Shown here: in pieces, positions 9,509 through 17,101 of the stretch
How the letters are laid out: each line of letters begins with the position of its first letter
How positions within the stretch are numbered: position 1 is the first letter of the stretch
Assembly (NCBI GenBank): GCA_964617555.1
Contig: CAZTYP010000033.1
Location: 10,231 to 74,230, forward strand
Source of the DNA: 1-14-2-50-31-20 sp964617555
Lineage (GTDB): Bacteria; Bacteroidota; Ignavibacteria; Ignavibacteriales; Melioribacteraceae
Reading direction: 5' to 3'
DNA: 64,000 bases
The notes under the pieces: model-generated
Databases searched by the model: none
Told to the model about the DNA's origin: nothing
The model's input: the letters and a program-made list of their open reading frames with translations, nothing else
Translations under genes and position numbers: made by a program

Positions 9509-10777
9509 CTATTTTATTAGTAGTATATTTTTATCATTATCATTCCATCCAACCGGTTTTTCTATTTTATAATTTTTTACCGATTTGCCTATCATAAAAT
9601 ATTTGGGGAGATTTTTTACACTTAACAAACTATTTACAATGCTTAAATTATTTACATCTTCAGCCATAACAGGTACTCTGGAATCTTCTTTTTTTGTGCC
9701 AAGCATTAAATTGTTTATCGACACTCCTTCTGCATGACGTACAAAAAGTCCGTAGGCGGGCAAATTTTCCCATATTGTAGGCTGGGGATATCCTTTTTCA
9801 TCCTCTATAACTTCTTTATTATATTCATCTTCTTTTATTCCGCCTTCCGTAAATAATTGGGTATTGTTTAAGGAAATATTTTTTATCGGATGTCCTGGTA
9901 TTCCCGTAATAGAAGACCCCCAACTTCCGGCATTATAGGCAACTACGTTACTGATAGAAATATTTTGAACTTTACCTACCTCCGGTTCGGGGATTCCTTT
10001 TACAACACAATTGGAAATAACAACATCTTCACATGCGGCAGCTCCGGTACTTTTAAGCGTAATACAATCATCGTCGGAATCAAAAATACTGTTTGACAAA
10101 ACCACCCGTCGGCATCCGTCAATATCAATTCCGTCGTTATTACGATTGCTGTGATTATACACCGATATTTTATCAATAATTACATCTTCGCAGTCTAAAT
10201 AGTGTTGATTCCAAATTCCCGAACTTCTGAGGTGTATCCCTTCTACACGTATATTTTTGCACGAAATAAATAATATGTTACGCGGACGACCGTCAATATC
10301 TCCGGCAATCGGGTTTTCGTATCTTGGTTTCTGTTGTTTTCCTTGCCCGTCAATTATTCCGCTACCGGTGATAGATATATTTGCCGCTCCCTCTGCATAA
10401 ATAAAAGCGTAAAATCCTCCTAATTGGTCTTTATGAGAACGATATTTAGGAAGCGGTTGTAACGGAAAATCTTTATGATTGGTACTGGCAAGCAAAACGG
10501 CATTTTGCTCTAAGTGACGGTTAACATTGCTTTTCATAACAATTGTTCCGGATAAATAGTTTCCGGTTGTAAAAATAACTTTTCCGCCGCCGGCTTCGGC
10601 ACAGGCATCTATTGTTTTTTGAATTGGAATAGTATTAATTGTTTTTCCATCGCCGACAGCACCAAAATCATTAACATAAAAAGTACCGGCCAAAGGTGTA
10701 TTAATTTTGCAAAACCCGTTTTGGCTTAAAAACAATAATGTAAAAAAGTAAAAAACTACAATTCTTAATTTTAACAT
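9509..10777 (-). CDS. GH28 polygalacturonase-like protein lacking part of the active site
   Basis: A 422-residue right-handed beta-helix of glycoside hydrolase family 28 with a signal peptide (about residues 1-23). The N-terminal pectate-lyase-like start (FYVNDFGAVGDGKT), NNDGIDIDG (213-221) and DSDDDC (233-238) match the first catalytic motifs. The stretch that should then carry the SHG and RIK motifs is absent: SNCVVK (to residue 260) runs directly into GIPEPEVGKVQNISISNV, which in homologues follows after many more residues. The frame is intact across the junction near base 9998. It heads an operon with the GH20 gene. An AAGAAG tract precedes the ATG. It may be inactive or altered. Confidence 0.85.
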   Translation of the reverse strand: MLKLRIVVFYFFTLLFLSQNGFCKINTPLAGTFYVNDFGAVGDGKTINTIPIQKTIDACAEAGGGKVIFTTGNYLSGTIVMKSNVNRHLEQNAVLLASTNHKDFPLQPLPKYRSHKDQLGGFYAFIYAEGAANISITGSGIIDGQGKQQKPRYENPIAGDIDGRPRNILFISCKNIRVEGIHLRSSGIWNQHYLDCEDVIIDKISVYNHSNRNNDGIDIDGCRRVVLSNSIFDSDDDCITLKSTGAAACEDVVISNCVVKGIPEPEVGKVQNISISNVVAYNAGSWGSSITGIPGHPIKNISLNNTQLFTEGGIKEDEYNKEVIEDEKGYPQPTIWENLPAYGLFVRHAEGVSINNLMLGTKKEDSRVPVMAEDVNNLSIVNSLLSVKNLPKYFMIGKSVKNYKIEKPVGWNDNDKNILLIK

Positions 10778-10799
10778 TTTTTTCTTCTTGAGTGCTATA

Positions 10800-10817
10800 T
10801 TGGTAATATATTACTAA
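10800..10817. promoter_or_regulatory. Candidate operator palindrome upstream of the GH28-GH20 operon
   Basis: TTGGTAATATATTACTAA has a perfect 12-bp core palindrome (GTAATATATTAC) with matching outer TT/AA, and lies 22 bp upstream of the GH28 start. Its form resembles GntR- or LacI-type operators of sugar-utilisation genes. The regulator is not in the window, so this is an inference. Confidence 0.4.
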
Positions 10818-11014
10818 CGAGCGTATAAAAACTTATACAGAAATGAATTTATGAACATAATATTTTTTTTATAATAATTTCAACCGTTAAATTTCAAAGT
10901 ATTTATAAAATTGATCGTTTTTTTTGGAAATATACAAAGATTGTAAATAATCAAACAATGACCGGTTTTATAAAAACATTTGGTAAAATTATTCTTTTCG
11001 GCTTGCTTAATATT

Positions 11015-11362
11015 TTATTGATGTATAACGGCAACAATTTGTTGAGCTTGTTTAATGTTATATTCAAGAGCTATTTTTTTGTAATTTATCATATCTACAA
11101 TAGTCCCTATAAAACAGAGTCCGCCAGTAAGAAAGTACAAAATGCCCATTCCTATTTGATCTACCAAAAAACGATGTACACCGGCCACTCCGACAAAACC
11201 GATAAGCGCAAGAAGTAAAATCATCTGCGGATCTCTTCGTCTTGCCCTGTATGCGTTTGCAAATTGCCTCGCTTTTTCTTCATCCATTTTATTAATAACC
11301 GTAGCTATGTATGCTTGCTCTTCACCCGTCAGTTCCGGTAACACTTTTAAAATATTAGCCAT
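11015..11362 (-). CDS. TM2-domain membrane protein
   Basis: A 115-residue protein with a soluble, charged N-terminal part (1-45) and a TM2 domain: two membrane helices joined by a short turn (MILLLALIGFVGVAGVHRF and GILYFLTGGLCFIGTIVDMI). The GxHRF before the turn and the DMI after it are TM2 hallmarks. Function of the family is unknown. Its strong Shine-Dalgarno (GGAGG) lies inside the end of the upstream DUF2752 gene, with which it overlaps by 8 bases, so the two are co-translated. TM2 and DUF2752 genes are often paired in Bacteroidota, which suggests a shared membrane role. Confidence 0.85.
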   Translation of the reverse strand: MANILKVLPELTGEEQAYIATVINKMDEEKARQFANAYRARRRDPQMILLLALIGFVGVAGVHRFLVDQIGMGILYFLTGGLCFIGTIVDMINYKKIALEYNIKQAQQIVAVIHQ

Positions 11363-11675
11363 TAAAAACCTCCAATTTTTTTCGTAAAATTATTTTGTTT
11401 TTTATTAATTGATATATTCTTTTAACTATCAACAGCAATGCAGGTATACCTAACGGATGCGTGTTAAATGAGCCGATAATATCTCCGTGAAAAATCATGG
11501 ATATGGATTTGCCCAATCCACAACCGGGGCAATTATCTATTCCCATAAGACTAAAAACGCATATGTTTAAATGTTTTGGTGTATATGGATTAATTACGGT
11601 AAGATAAATAAAAGCGGAAAGCCAAAAGAGCGCTTCAAAATCTAAATTTCGCAAAAGAATTAAAATGCGTTTCAA
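11355..11675 (-). CDS. DUF2752 membrane protein
   Basis: 106 residues with two or three membrane helices and the DUF2752 signature CPGCGLGKSIS, followed by a conserved histidine (FHGD) and the NTHPLGIPAL segment. The function is unknown; the paired cysteines and histidine could bind a metal. The start is TTG with a GGAG site seven bases upstream; there is no ATG nearby in frame. It overlaps the TM2 gene by 8 bases. Confidence 0.82.
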   Translation of the reverse strand: MKRILILLRNLDFEALFWLSAFIYLTVINPYTPKHLNICVFSLMGIDNCPGCGLGKSISMIFHGDIIGSFNTHPLGIPALLLIVKRIYQLIKNKIILRKKLEVFNG

Positions 11676-11734
11676 TTATTCACTCCGTTTGTTTATTAGA
11701 CGGGGCCGAATATAAATAGTTTGTTATTTAATTA

Positions 11735-11762
11735 TTAAGGACTGCGTTTCGGCAGCCCTTAA
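11735..11762 (-). terminator. Hairpin after the FKBP gene
   Basis: An 11-bp stem (TTAAGGGCTGC with GCAGTCCTTAA, one G-U pair) with a 6-nt loop lies 19 bp past the FKBP stop. There is no strong U-run, so termination efficiency is uncertain. Confidence 0.6.
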
Positions 11763-11780
11763 ATTTAAATCAAAATAGTT

Positions 11781-12470
11781 TTATTTAACAATATCCAACA
11801 ATTCAACTTCAAAAATCAATGTTTGGTTTGGTCCTATACTTTGAGGAGCTCTTGTTCCGTAGGCTAAATCGGCAGGAATCACAAATTCGAATTTTGATCC
11901 AACAGGCATAAGCTGCAATCCTTCCGTCCAACCTTTTATAACACCGTTAAGAGGAAATTCTGCGGGGGCACCTCTTTTATACGAAGAATCGAATTCTGTG
12001 CCGTCAATTAGTGTTCCTTTATAGTGAACTTTTACTTTATCGTTAAGTTTCGGTTTTTTGCCTTTGCCCATTGTAATTACTCGGTATTGCAATCCGCTTG
12101 GTGTAACTTTAACACCTTTTTTTGTTTTATTTTGTGCTAAAAATTCTTCTCCTTTTTTCAAATTTTCTGCGGCAACAACGTTTTCTTCAGCTTGTCTTTT
12201 TTCCATCATTTTTTGTTGATAGCGAGTTAATATTGTTGTTACTTCTTCTTCGGTAAATTCGGAATCTTCGCCTTTGGCAATCTTCATAAAACCGTTTACA
12301 AACGCATCGTTATTTATTTCTAATTTTTGATTTGCAAAATTGCGTGCAATATCGGCACCAATAGCATAACTGACGCTATCATTAAAGGTTTTAAGTTCTA
12401 CGTTTTTTACATTTTGTCCGCAAGATACAACAATAAAAATCATTAAAACAACGGTTGTTAAATACTTCAT
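11781..12470 (-). CDS. FKBP-type peptidyl-prolyl isomerase lipoprotein
   Basis: A 229-residue lipoprotein isomerase that helps fold envelope proteins. Signal peptide with lipobox ending VVSC17, an FkpA-type N-terminal dimerisation domain (about 25-115, with the SYAIGADIARN motif), then an FKBP domain (about 130-228) with VKVHYKGTLIDGTEFDSS, LNGVIKGWTEGLQLM, and YGTRAP. The acidic and aromatic pocket residues of FKBPs are present. A good Shine-Dalgarno (AGGAG) precedes the ATG. It is monocistronic, with a hairpin downstream. Confidence 0.93.
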   Translation of the reverse strand: MKYLTTVVLMIFIVVSCGQNVKNVELKTFNDSVSYAIGADIARNFANQKLEINNDAFVNGFMKIAKGEDSEFTEEEVTTILTRYQQKMMEKRQAEENVVAAENLKKGEEFLAQNKTKKGVKVTPSGLQYRVITMGKGKKPKLNDKVKVHYKGTLIDGTEFDSSYKRGAPAEFPLNGVIKGWTEGLQLMPVGSKFEFVIPADLAYGTRAPQSIGPNQTLIFEVELLDIVK

Positions 12471-12593
12471 TTTTTCTCCTATAAAATAAATTAATTCGAT
12501 ATTGAAATATAATGCTAATTATTTAAAGTTTGAGGATAAAAGTAAATGTTGCACAAAACCGAACAGGCTTTCAAAATTAAGCGGTTTAGTTTA

Positions 12594-14210
12594 CTACCGG
12601 TTTGTAAATGTTAACTTGAAAGTGGTGCCAAATCCTTTTTTACTTTTAACATCAATTTTAATATTATTTAAATCACAATAAACCTTTGAAAGAGCAAGCC
12701 CTAAACCGTTTCCCTCGTATCTTCTTGTATCTCCGCTGTCTTCTTGAGAAAACGGTTCAAAAATTCTGCCTAAAAATTCTTCCGATATTCCTATTCCGGT
12801 ATCAATAAATTTAACAACCAAATTCCCTTTTTTGTTTTCATAAAATTTTACTTTTATCTCACCTATGTGGGTATATTTAATTGCGTTGTGAAGAATGTTG
12901 TCGAAAATTTGAGATATGGAATATATATCTCCGAGTACTGTAGTATTTGCGGTCTCTTTTTTCCAGAAAAAATCCAGGTCTTTATCTTCGGCCAATCTGA
13001 GAAACTCGTTATAAAAAGAATTATACATTTCTCCGAATAAATCAAACTTTCTGAGAGAAAGGTTGTATGCGCCCACTTGCGCTTCGGACATATTTAAAAT
13101 TAAATCTATTGTTCGTATAATTCTTTTACCGGCAGAATCCAAAATGGAAAACGTTGACCGCGTATCTTCATCGGTTTCAAAATAATGGTCTTCCAAAATC
13201 ATATTGGAGACATTGAGAATAATATTAATCGGGGTGCGTATTTCGTGGGACATTTGTCCTAAAAATTCAGATTTTAATTTATCGGATTGTTCCGCTTTTT
13301 CTTTTGCGGCAATAAGCTCTTCTTCTATTTTTTTATCTTTGGTAATATCTTTTACTATTGCTATATGGGAATATTCTCCGCTTACCGTATTTGCCATTGA
13401 GCTTATTGAAAAATAAACCGTAAACTCGGTACCGTCTTTCTTTATGTTTAGGAGTTTTCCTTCCCAGTTTTTTTTTCGGGAAACGGAATAAATTCTTTCC
13501 GTTATTTTTTTCGGATTATTTAACGAGGAGAGTATTCCTATGTTTTTTCCGAGAATTTCCTCTCTGTTATATCCGTAAATATCAGTAAACGCATCGTTAA
13601 CATAAGTAATAAAATTTTGTGAATCTGTAATTATAACCCCTTCGCTGATTTTTTTAAATGACTGAGTTAATAATTTGAAATTATTTTCCGTTTTTTTTGT
13701 TTCGGTAATGTCCTCAAATATTCCGGCATTTATCGGTTCGGAATTTTCCAGAGATTTTCCGCTTATAAAATATCCGCGTAAAAATAATTTTATTTTTTCT
13801 TTTTTATTGTAATGTTCACCTTCAAATATTGCAGAGGTTCCTTTTAATGTTTTTTTTATCGACAACAATAAATTTTTATTTTCAAAAACATTAAAAACAC
13901 TATGCCCTACAAGCTCTTCTCTGCTAAGCCCAATAATTTTTGTAAATTTTTCATTACAATCAATAACGGTTTGGTCGGTATCAAAGTAAACCAATCCTAA
14001 ATGCGGCTGAAGATTTATAAGATTATAGCGGGCTTCAATCGATTTGAATTGTTTGCGTATTTTTTCAAATTCAATTTTTAATTTGATGTAATCAAGTTCG
14101 TTTGTATCGGTTTTTTCTTCTCTCGTAAATTCCATAAACGAGAGTTTATTCTCCAATTCCTTAATCTTATTAAGAAGCTCAATTTTGGATTCGCTGGAAA
14201 CCGACATCAT
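12594..14210 (-). CDS. Cytoplasmic PAS-PAS sensor histidine kinase
   Basis: 538 residues with no membrane segment, so a soluble sensor. A coiled coil (about 8-62) is followed by a PAS domain (65-170), a second PAS with PAC (178-295), a HisKA domain with the phospho-accepting His322 in SHEIRTPIN, and an HATPase domain with N box (NILHNAIKYT), G1 (DTGIGI) and G2 (GNGLGLALS). It lacks a receiver domain, and no response regulator gene lies nearby, so the partner is encoded elsewhere. The signal is unknown; PAS domains may bind a cofactor or small ligand. It sits downstream of dnaA on the same strand with a 71-bp gap. Confidence 0.92.
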   Translation of the reverse strand: MMSVSSESKIELLNKIKELENKLSFMEFTREEKTDTNELDYIKLKIEFEKIRKQFKSIEARYNLINLQPHLGLVYFDTDQTVIDCNEKFTKIIGLSREELVGHSVFNVFENKNLLLSIKKTLKGTSAIFEGEHYNKKEKIKLFLRGYFISGKSLENSEPINAGIFEDITETKKTENNFKLLTQSFKKISEGVIITDSQNFITYVNDAFTDIYGYNREEILGKNIGILSSLNNPKKITERIYSVSRKKNWEGKLLNIKKDGTEFTVYFSISSMANTVSGEYSHIAIVKDITKDKKIEEELIAAKEKAEQSDKLKSEFLGQMSHEIRTPINIILNVSNMILEDHYFETDEDTRSTFSILDSAGKRIIRTIDLILNMSEAQVGAYNLSLRKFDLFGEMYNSFYNEFLRLAEDKDLDFFWKKETANTTVLGDIYSISQIFDNILHNAIKYTHIGEIKVKFYENKKGNLVVKFIDTGIGISEEFLGRIFEPFSQEDSGDTRRYEGNGLGLALSKVYCDLNNIKIDVKSKKGFGTTFKLTFTNR

Positions 14211-14281
14211 AAACTTTAATTATTTGAAATGTTAATTACCAAGATTGTGAAAGAATAAGTAAAATTCAACTACAAATTAAA

Positions 14282-15703
14282 CTAAGAAACACCTAACTCA
14301 ATTTTATTGCGTAAAGATTCAACAATATCTTTGGTAGATTCATCATCCGAAAGCATTTGTTCAATGTTGTTGTAAGCATGAATTACGGTAGAATGGTCTC
14401 TGCCTCCAAAATGTAATCCTATTGTTTTTAGAGATGATTTGGTAAGCTTTTTAGCCAGAAACATTGCAACTTGACGGGCTAGAACAACTTCTTTTTTTCT
14501 GTTTTTTTCACGCACTTTGTTTTCGTTTACATTAAAATATTCACAAACAATTTGAGTAATGTAATCGATGGAAATGTTTACTTGTCTGCCGGTAGCAATT
14601 TCGTTAACAGCTTTTCGTGCAAGTTCCATATTGATTTCTTGAGAATTTAATGACGAGTTTGCTAACAGCTTAATTAAACACCCCTCCAGCTCCCGTATAT
14701 TAGAGGTAATATTGTAAGCAATATATTCTAAAATTTCATTTGGAATTGTTATTCCGTAGCTTTCCGCTTTGTTTTTAAGTATTGCAATTCTTGTTTCAAA
14801 ATCCGGCGCTTGCATATCCGCCGTTAACCCCCATTGGAAACGAGAGACCAATCGTTCATTTAATCCTTTAAGTTCTTTTGGCGGTTTATCGGAAGTAAGA
14901 ACAATCTGTTTACCCGCTTGATGAAGCGTATTAAAGATATGAAAGAAATAATCTTGGGTTTTTTCTTTTCCAATTAAAAATTGAATGTCATCAATAATAA
15001 GAACATCCATTTTTTTGTAGAAGCCGGAAAATTCGTTTGCTTTACTGTTTTGGATTGCATCAATAAATTCAACGGTAAATTGTTCGGAAGAGATATAAAT
15101 CACTTTTTTTTCCGGCATTTTTTCTTTTACTCTGTTTCCTATTGCTTGTACAAGATGGGTTTTTCCAAGCCCCACACCACCGTAAACAAAGAAAGGGTTA
15201 AAAGAAGTTTCTCCGGGGTTATCTCCTATTGCAATTGCCGCCGCACGGGCCAATTGATTTCCTTCTCCTTTAATAAAATTATCGAATGTATAACGGGGAA
15301 TTAAATAACTTTCAAATTCTTCTTCTTTTTTTTCAAGTTCTATATTATAAGCGCTTTTCTTCGGCGTAACTTCTTCAACCGTTTCGGGTATATCGTATTG
15401 CGTTTCCCCTTCCTTGGATATAAGATATATTAACTTACCGTTTTCACCCAACACCTGACGAATAACATTATTAATTATTGTATTATAGTGTTCTTCTATC
15501 CATTCAACAAAAAAATCATTGGGAACTTCTATTTTTAAAATATTATCGGAATAACTGAACGGCTTAATAGGAATAAACCAAGTACTATAAGTTAGTGCGG
15601 GAACATTTTCTTTTATAAGCGATAAACATTTTTTCCAGATTTCTTTAGCATCCGGTTTTTCAAAATATTTTTTTTCGTTAACTTCCAATTTACTTATCCA
15701 CAA
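14282..15703 (-). CDS. dnaA: Chromosomal replication initiator DnaA
   Basis: DnaA binds 9-mer boxes at oriC and opens the duplex. Domain I (about 18-90), a variable linker, the AAA+ domain with Walker A GGVGLGKT (175-182), Walker B IIDDIQFL and sensor motif, and domain IV with the DNA-binding signature GGRDHSTVIHAYNNI are all present; 473 residues is normal. There is no ATG near the expected start. TTG at 15703 gives MWISKLEVNEKK; TTG at 15688, preceded by GGATAAG, is an alternative. A perfect DnaA box (15694-15702) overlaps these start codons, which hints at autoregulation. The upstream region is a candidate oriC. Confidence 0.96.
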   Translation of the reverse strand: MWISKLEVNEKKYFEKPDAKEIWKKCLSLIKENVPALTYSTWFIPIKPFSYSDNILKIEVPNDFFVEWIEEHYNTIINNVIRQVLGENGKLIYLISKEGETQYDIPETVEEVTPKKSAYNIELEKKEEEFESYLIPRYTFDNFIKGEGNQLARAAAIAIGDNPGETSFNPFFVYGGVGLGKTHLVQAIGNRVKEKMPEKKVIYISSEQFTVEFIDAIQNSKANEFSGFYKKMDVLIIDDIQFLIGKEKTQDYFFHIFNTLHQAGKQIVLTSDKPPKELKGLNERLVSRFQWGLTADMQAPDFETRIAILKNKAESYGITIPNEILEYIAYNITSNIRELEGCLIKLLANSSLNSQEINMELARKAVNEIATGRQVNISIDYITQIVCEYFNVNENKVREKNRKKEVVLARQVAMFLAKKLTKSSLKTIGLHFGGRDHSTVIHAYNNIEQMLSDDESTKDIVESLRNKIELGVS

Positions 15704-15772
15704 TTAACAATTTAAGAAAAACGCATTTTAACTTATTTTTAACAGCTTTAAATTTAAAGTTAAAAACTTTTC

Positions 15773-15810
15773 AACAATTTATTAACATTAAACAATGTTT
15801 ATAAGTTGTT
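15773..15810. repeat. 17-bp inverted repeat with DnaA-box-like arms
   Basis: AACAATTTATTAACATT and AATGTTTATAAGTTGTT pair at 15 of 17 positions around a 4-nt loop. Each arm contains a 9-mer of form TTATnnACA (TTATTAACA, TTATAAACA), matching the DnaA box at 7 of 9 positions. Confidence 0.7.
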
Positions 15811-15889
15811 TGTTTTTAATAAATTACAGCGTGCGTTTAAAATACAATAAACAAAACAAAAAAAATCAGATAAATTTTTAAATAATTTG

Positions 15890-15911
15890 TTTTGTGAAGC
15901 ATTTCACAAAA
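15890..15911. repeat. 9-bp perfect inverted repeat in the dnaA-ansA region
   Basis: TTTTGTGAA and TTCACAAAA with a 4-nt loop (GCAT). It could be an operator or a structural element of the origin; there is no adjacent U-run, so a terminator is unlikely. Confidence 0.6.
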
Positions 15912-16117
15912 TTTAAGTATGAACAAGTTATCAATATCGTGTTTACCTCTCTAACTCAGCGTGAAATTAGTGTATTTTTTTATTTTCTCCAAATAATAAT
16001 TAAAAAAAAATCTTAACTTCTTTAGTTATAATAAATTATATTTTTTAATTCCAATTTAATTTCAAATATCCTAATTTATAATTCGATTTTCGGAAACTTT
16101 AAATTATTCGGCACAAA

Positions 16118-17086
16118 ATGAAAAATATTGTTATAGTTTTTACCGGCGGAACTTTTTCGATGAAAATAGATAAAGAAACCGGCGGCGCAATACCCCATTA
16201 CCACGGAAATCAACTTTTAAAAATGATTCCCGAGGCTGAAACGGAAGCAAAAATATCATTATACGAGTTCGGTATGTATCCGGGGCCGCATATGACTCCG
16301 GAATTGATGTTTGAACTTTCAAAAAAAATTAATGAATATGCCGCTTCGGATAAAATAGACGGTATAATTATTACACACGGTACCGATACTTTGGAAGAAA
16401 CCGCATATTTTTTAGACTTAACCGTAAAAACATCCAAACCGATTGTTGTTATCGGAGCAATGAGAACCAGTTCCGACCCTGATTGGGACGGACCTAAAAA
16501 CCTGTTGGATGCCATAGCAATTTGTAATAATGACAACAGCAAAAACATGGGGGTGCTGGTTTGTCTTAACGGGGAAATAAACGCAGCAAGCGAAGTTACC
16601 AAAACACATACCGAAGATATTGAAACGTTCCGCAGTATGGATTTCGGTTCTTTGGGTTTTGTTGAAAAGGGAAGAGTAATATTTAACAGACTTCCAAAAA
16701 AATTAGAAACCATTGAGATTGATAATATAATTTCCGACGTTGATTTAATTAAAGTTTATAGTGGAATAACAGATAAATTTTTTAAATTTTCTGCCGACAG
16801 TAAAACCAAAGGGCTTGTTGTTGAAGCTCTCGGTGTTGGTAATGTTCCTCCGGCAGCTTTCAACGGAATTAAATATGTTGTAAACAAAGGAATTCCCGTT
16901 GTTCTGGTTTCACGATGTCCTACAGGAGAAACCCTTGATATATATAGTTATCCCGGAGCAGGTAAATGGCTTAAAAAAATCGGTGTTATTTTTACCGATT
17001 ATCTTAACGGACAAAAAGCAAGAATTAAATTGATGATTGCTTTAAGCAAAACAAACAACATAAAAGAAATTGAAAAACTTTTTTAA
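16118..17086 (+). CDS. L-asparaginase
   Basis: Hydrolyses L-asparagine to aspartate and ammonia. The first catalytic threonine is Thr12 in TGGTFSM, the second motif is HGTDTLEE (Thr89, Asp90), and a lysine lies in the EVTKTHTEDIETF block. No signal peptide, 322 residues: a cytoplasmic, type I-like enzyme. The N-terminal motif is GGTF rather than GGTI. The ATP-cone kinase gene starts 15 bp downstream on the same strand, so the pair likely forms an operon, though a metabolic link is not obvious. Divergent from dnaA across the putative origin. Confidence 0.92.
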   Translation: MKNIVIVFTGGTFSMKIDKETGGAIPHYHGNQLLKMIPEAETEAKISLYEFGMYPGPHMTPELMFELSKKINEYAASDKIDGIIITHGTDTLEETAYFLDLTVKTSKPIVVIGAMRTSSDPDWDGPKNLLDAIAICNNDNSKNMGVLVCLNGEINAASEVTKTHTEDIETFRSMDFGSLGFVEKGRVIFNRLPKKLETIEIDNIISDVDLIKVYSGITDKFFKFSADSKTKGLVVEALGVGNVPPAAFNGIKYVVNKGIPVVLVSRCPTGETLDIYSYPGAGKWLKKIGVIFTDYLNGQKARIKLMIALSKTNNIKEIEKLF

Positions 17087-17101
17087 TAAAATCGGTTTAA
17101 T

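Larger units (their letters stand above)
15690..16117. other. Putative oriC: AT-rich region upstream of dnaA
   Basis: This stretch holds no gene. It lies between dnaA and ansA (divergent). It has a perfect DnaA box TTATCCACA at 15694-15702, a 7/9 match TTATCAATA at 15928-15936, two TTATnnACA-like 9-mers inside a large hairpin (15773-15810), a second inverted repeat (15890-15911) and long A/T-only runs (for example 16000-16075) that could serve as an unwinding element. Only one perfect box is present, so the origin call is tentative; it rests on the dnaA neighbourhood. Confidence 0.45.

Noticed and set aside
10958..11218. A plus-strand 86-codon frame with hydrophobic start
   Set aside because: It is antisense to the TM2 gene and has no ribosome site.
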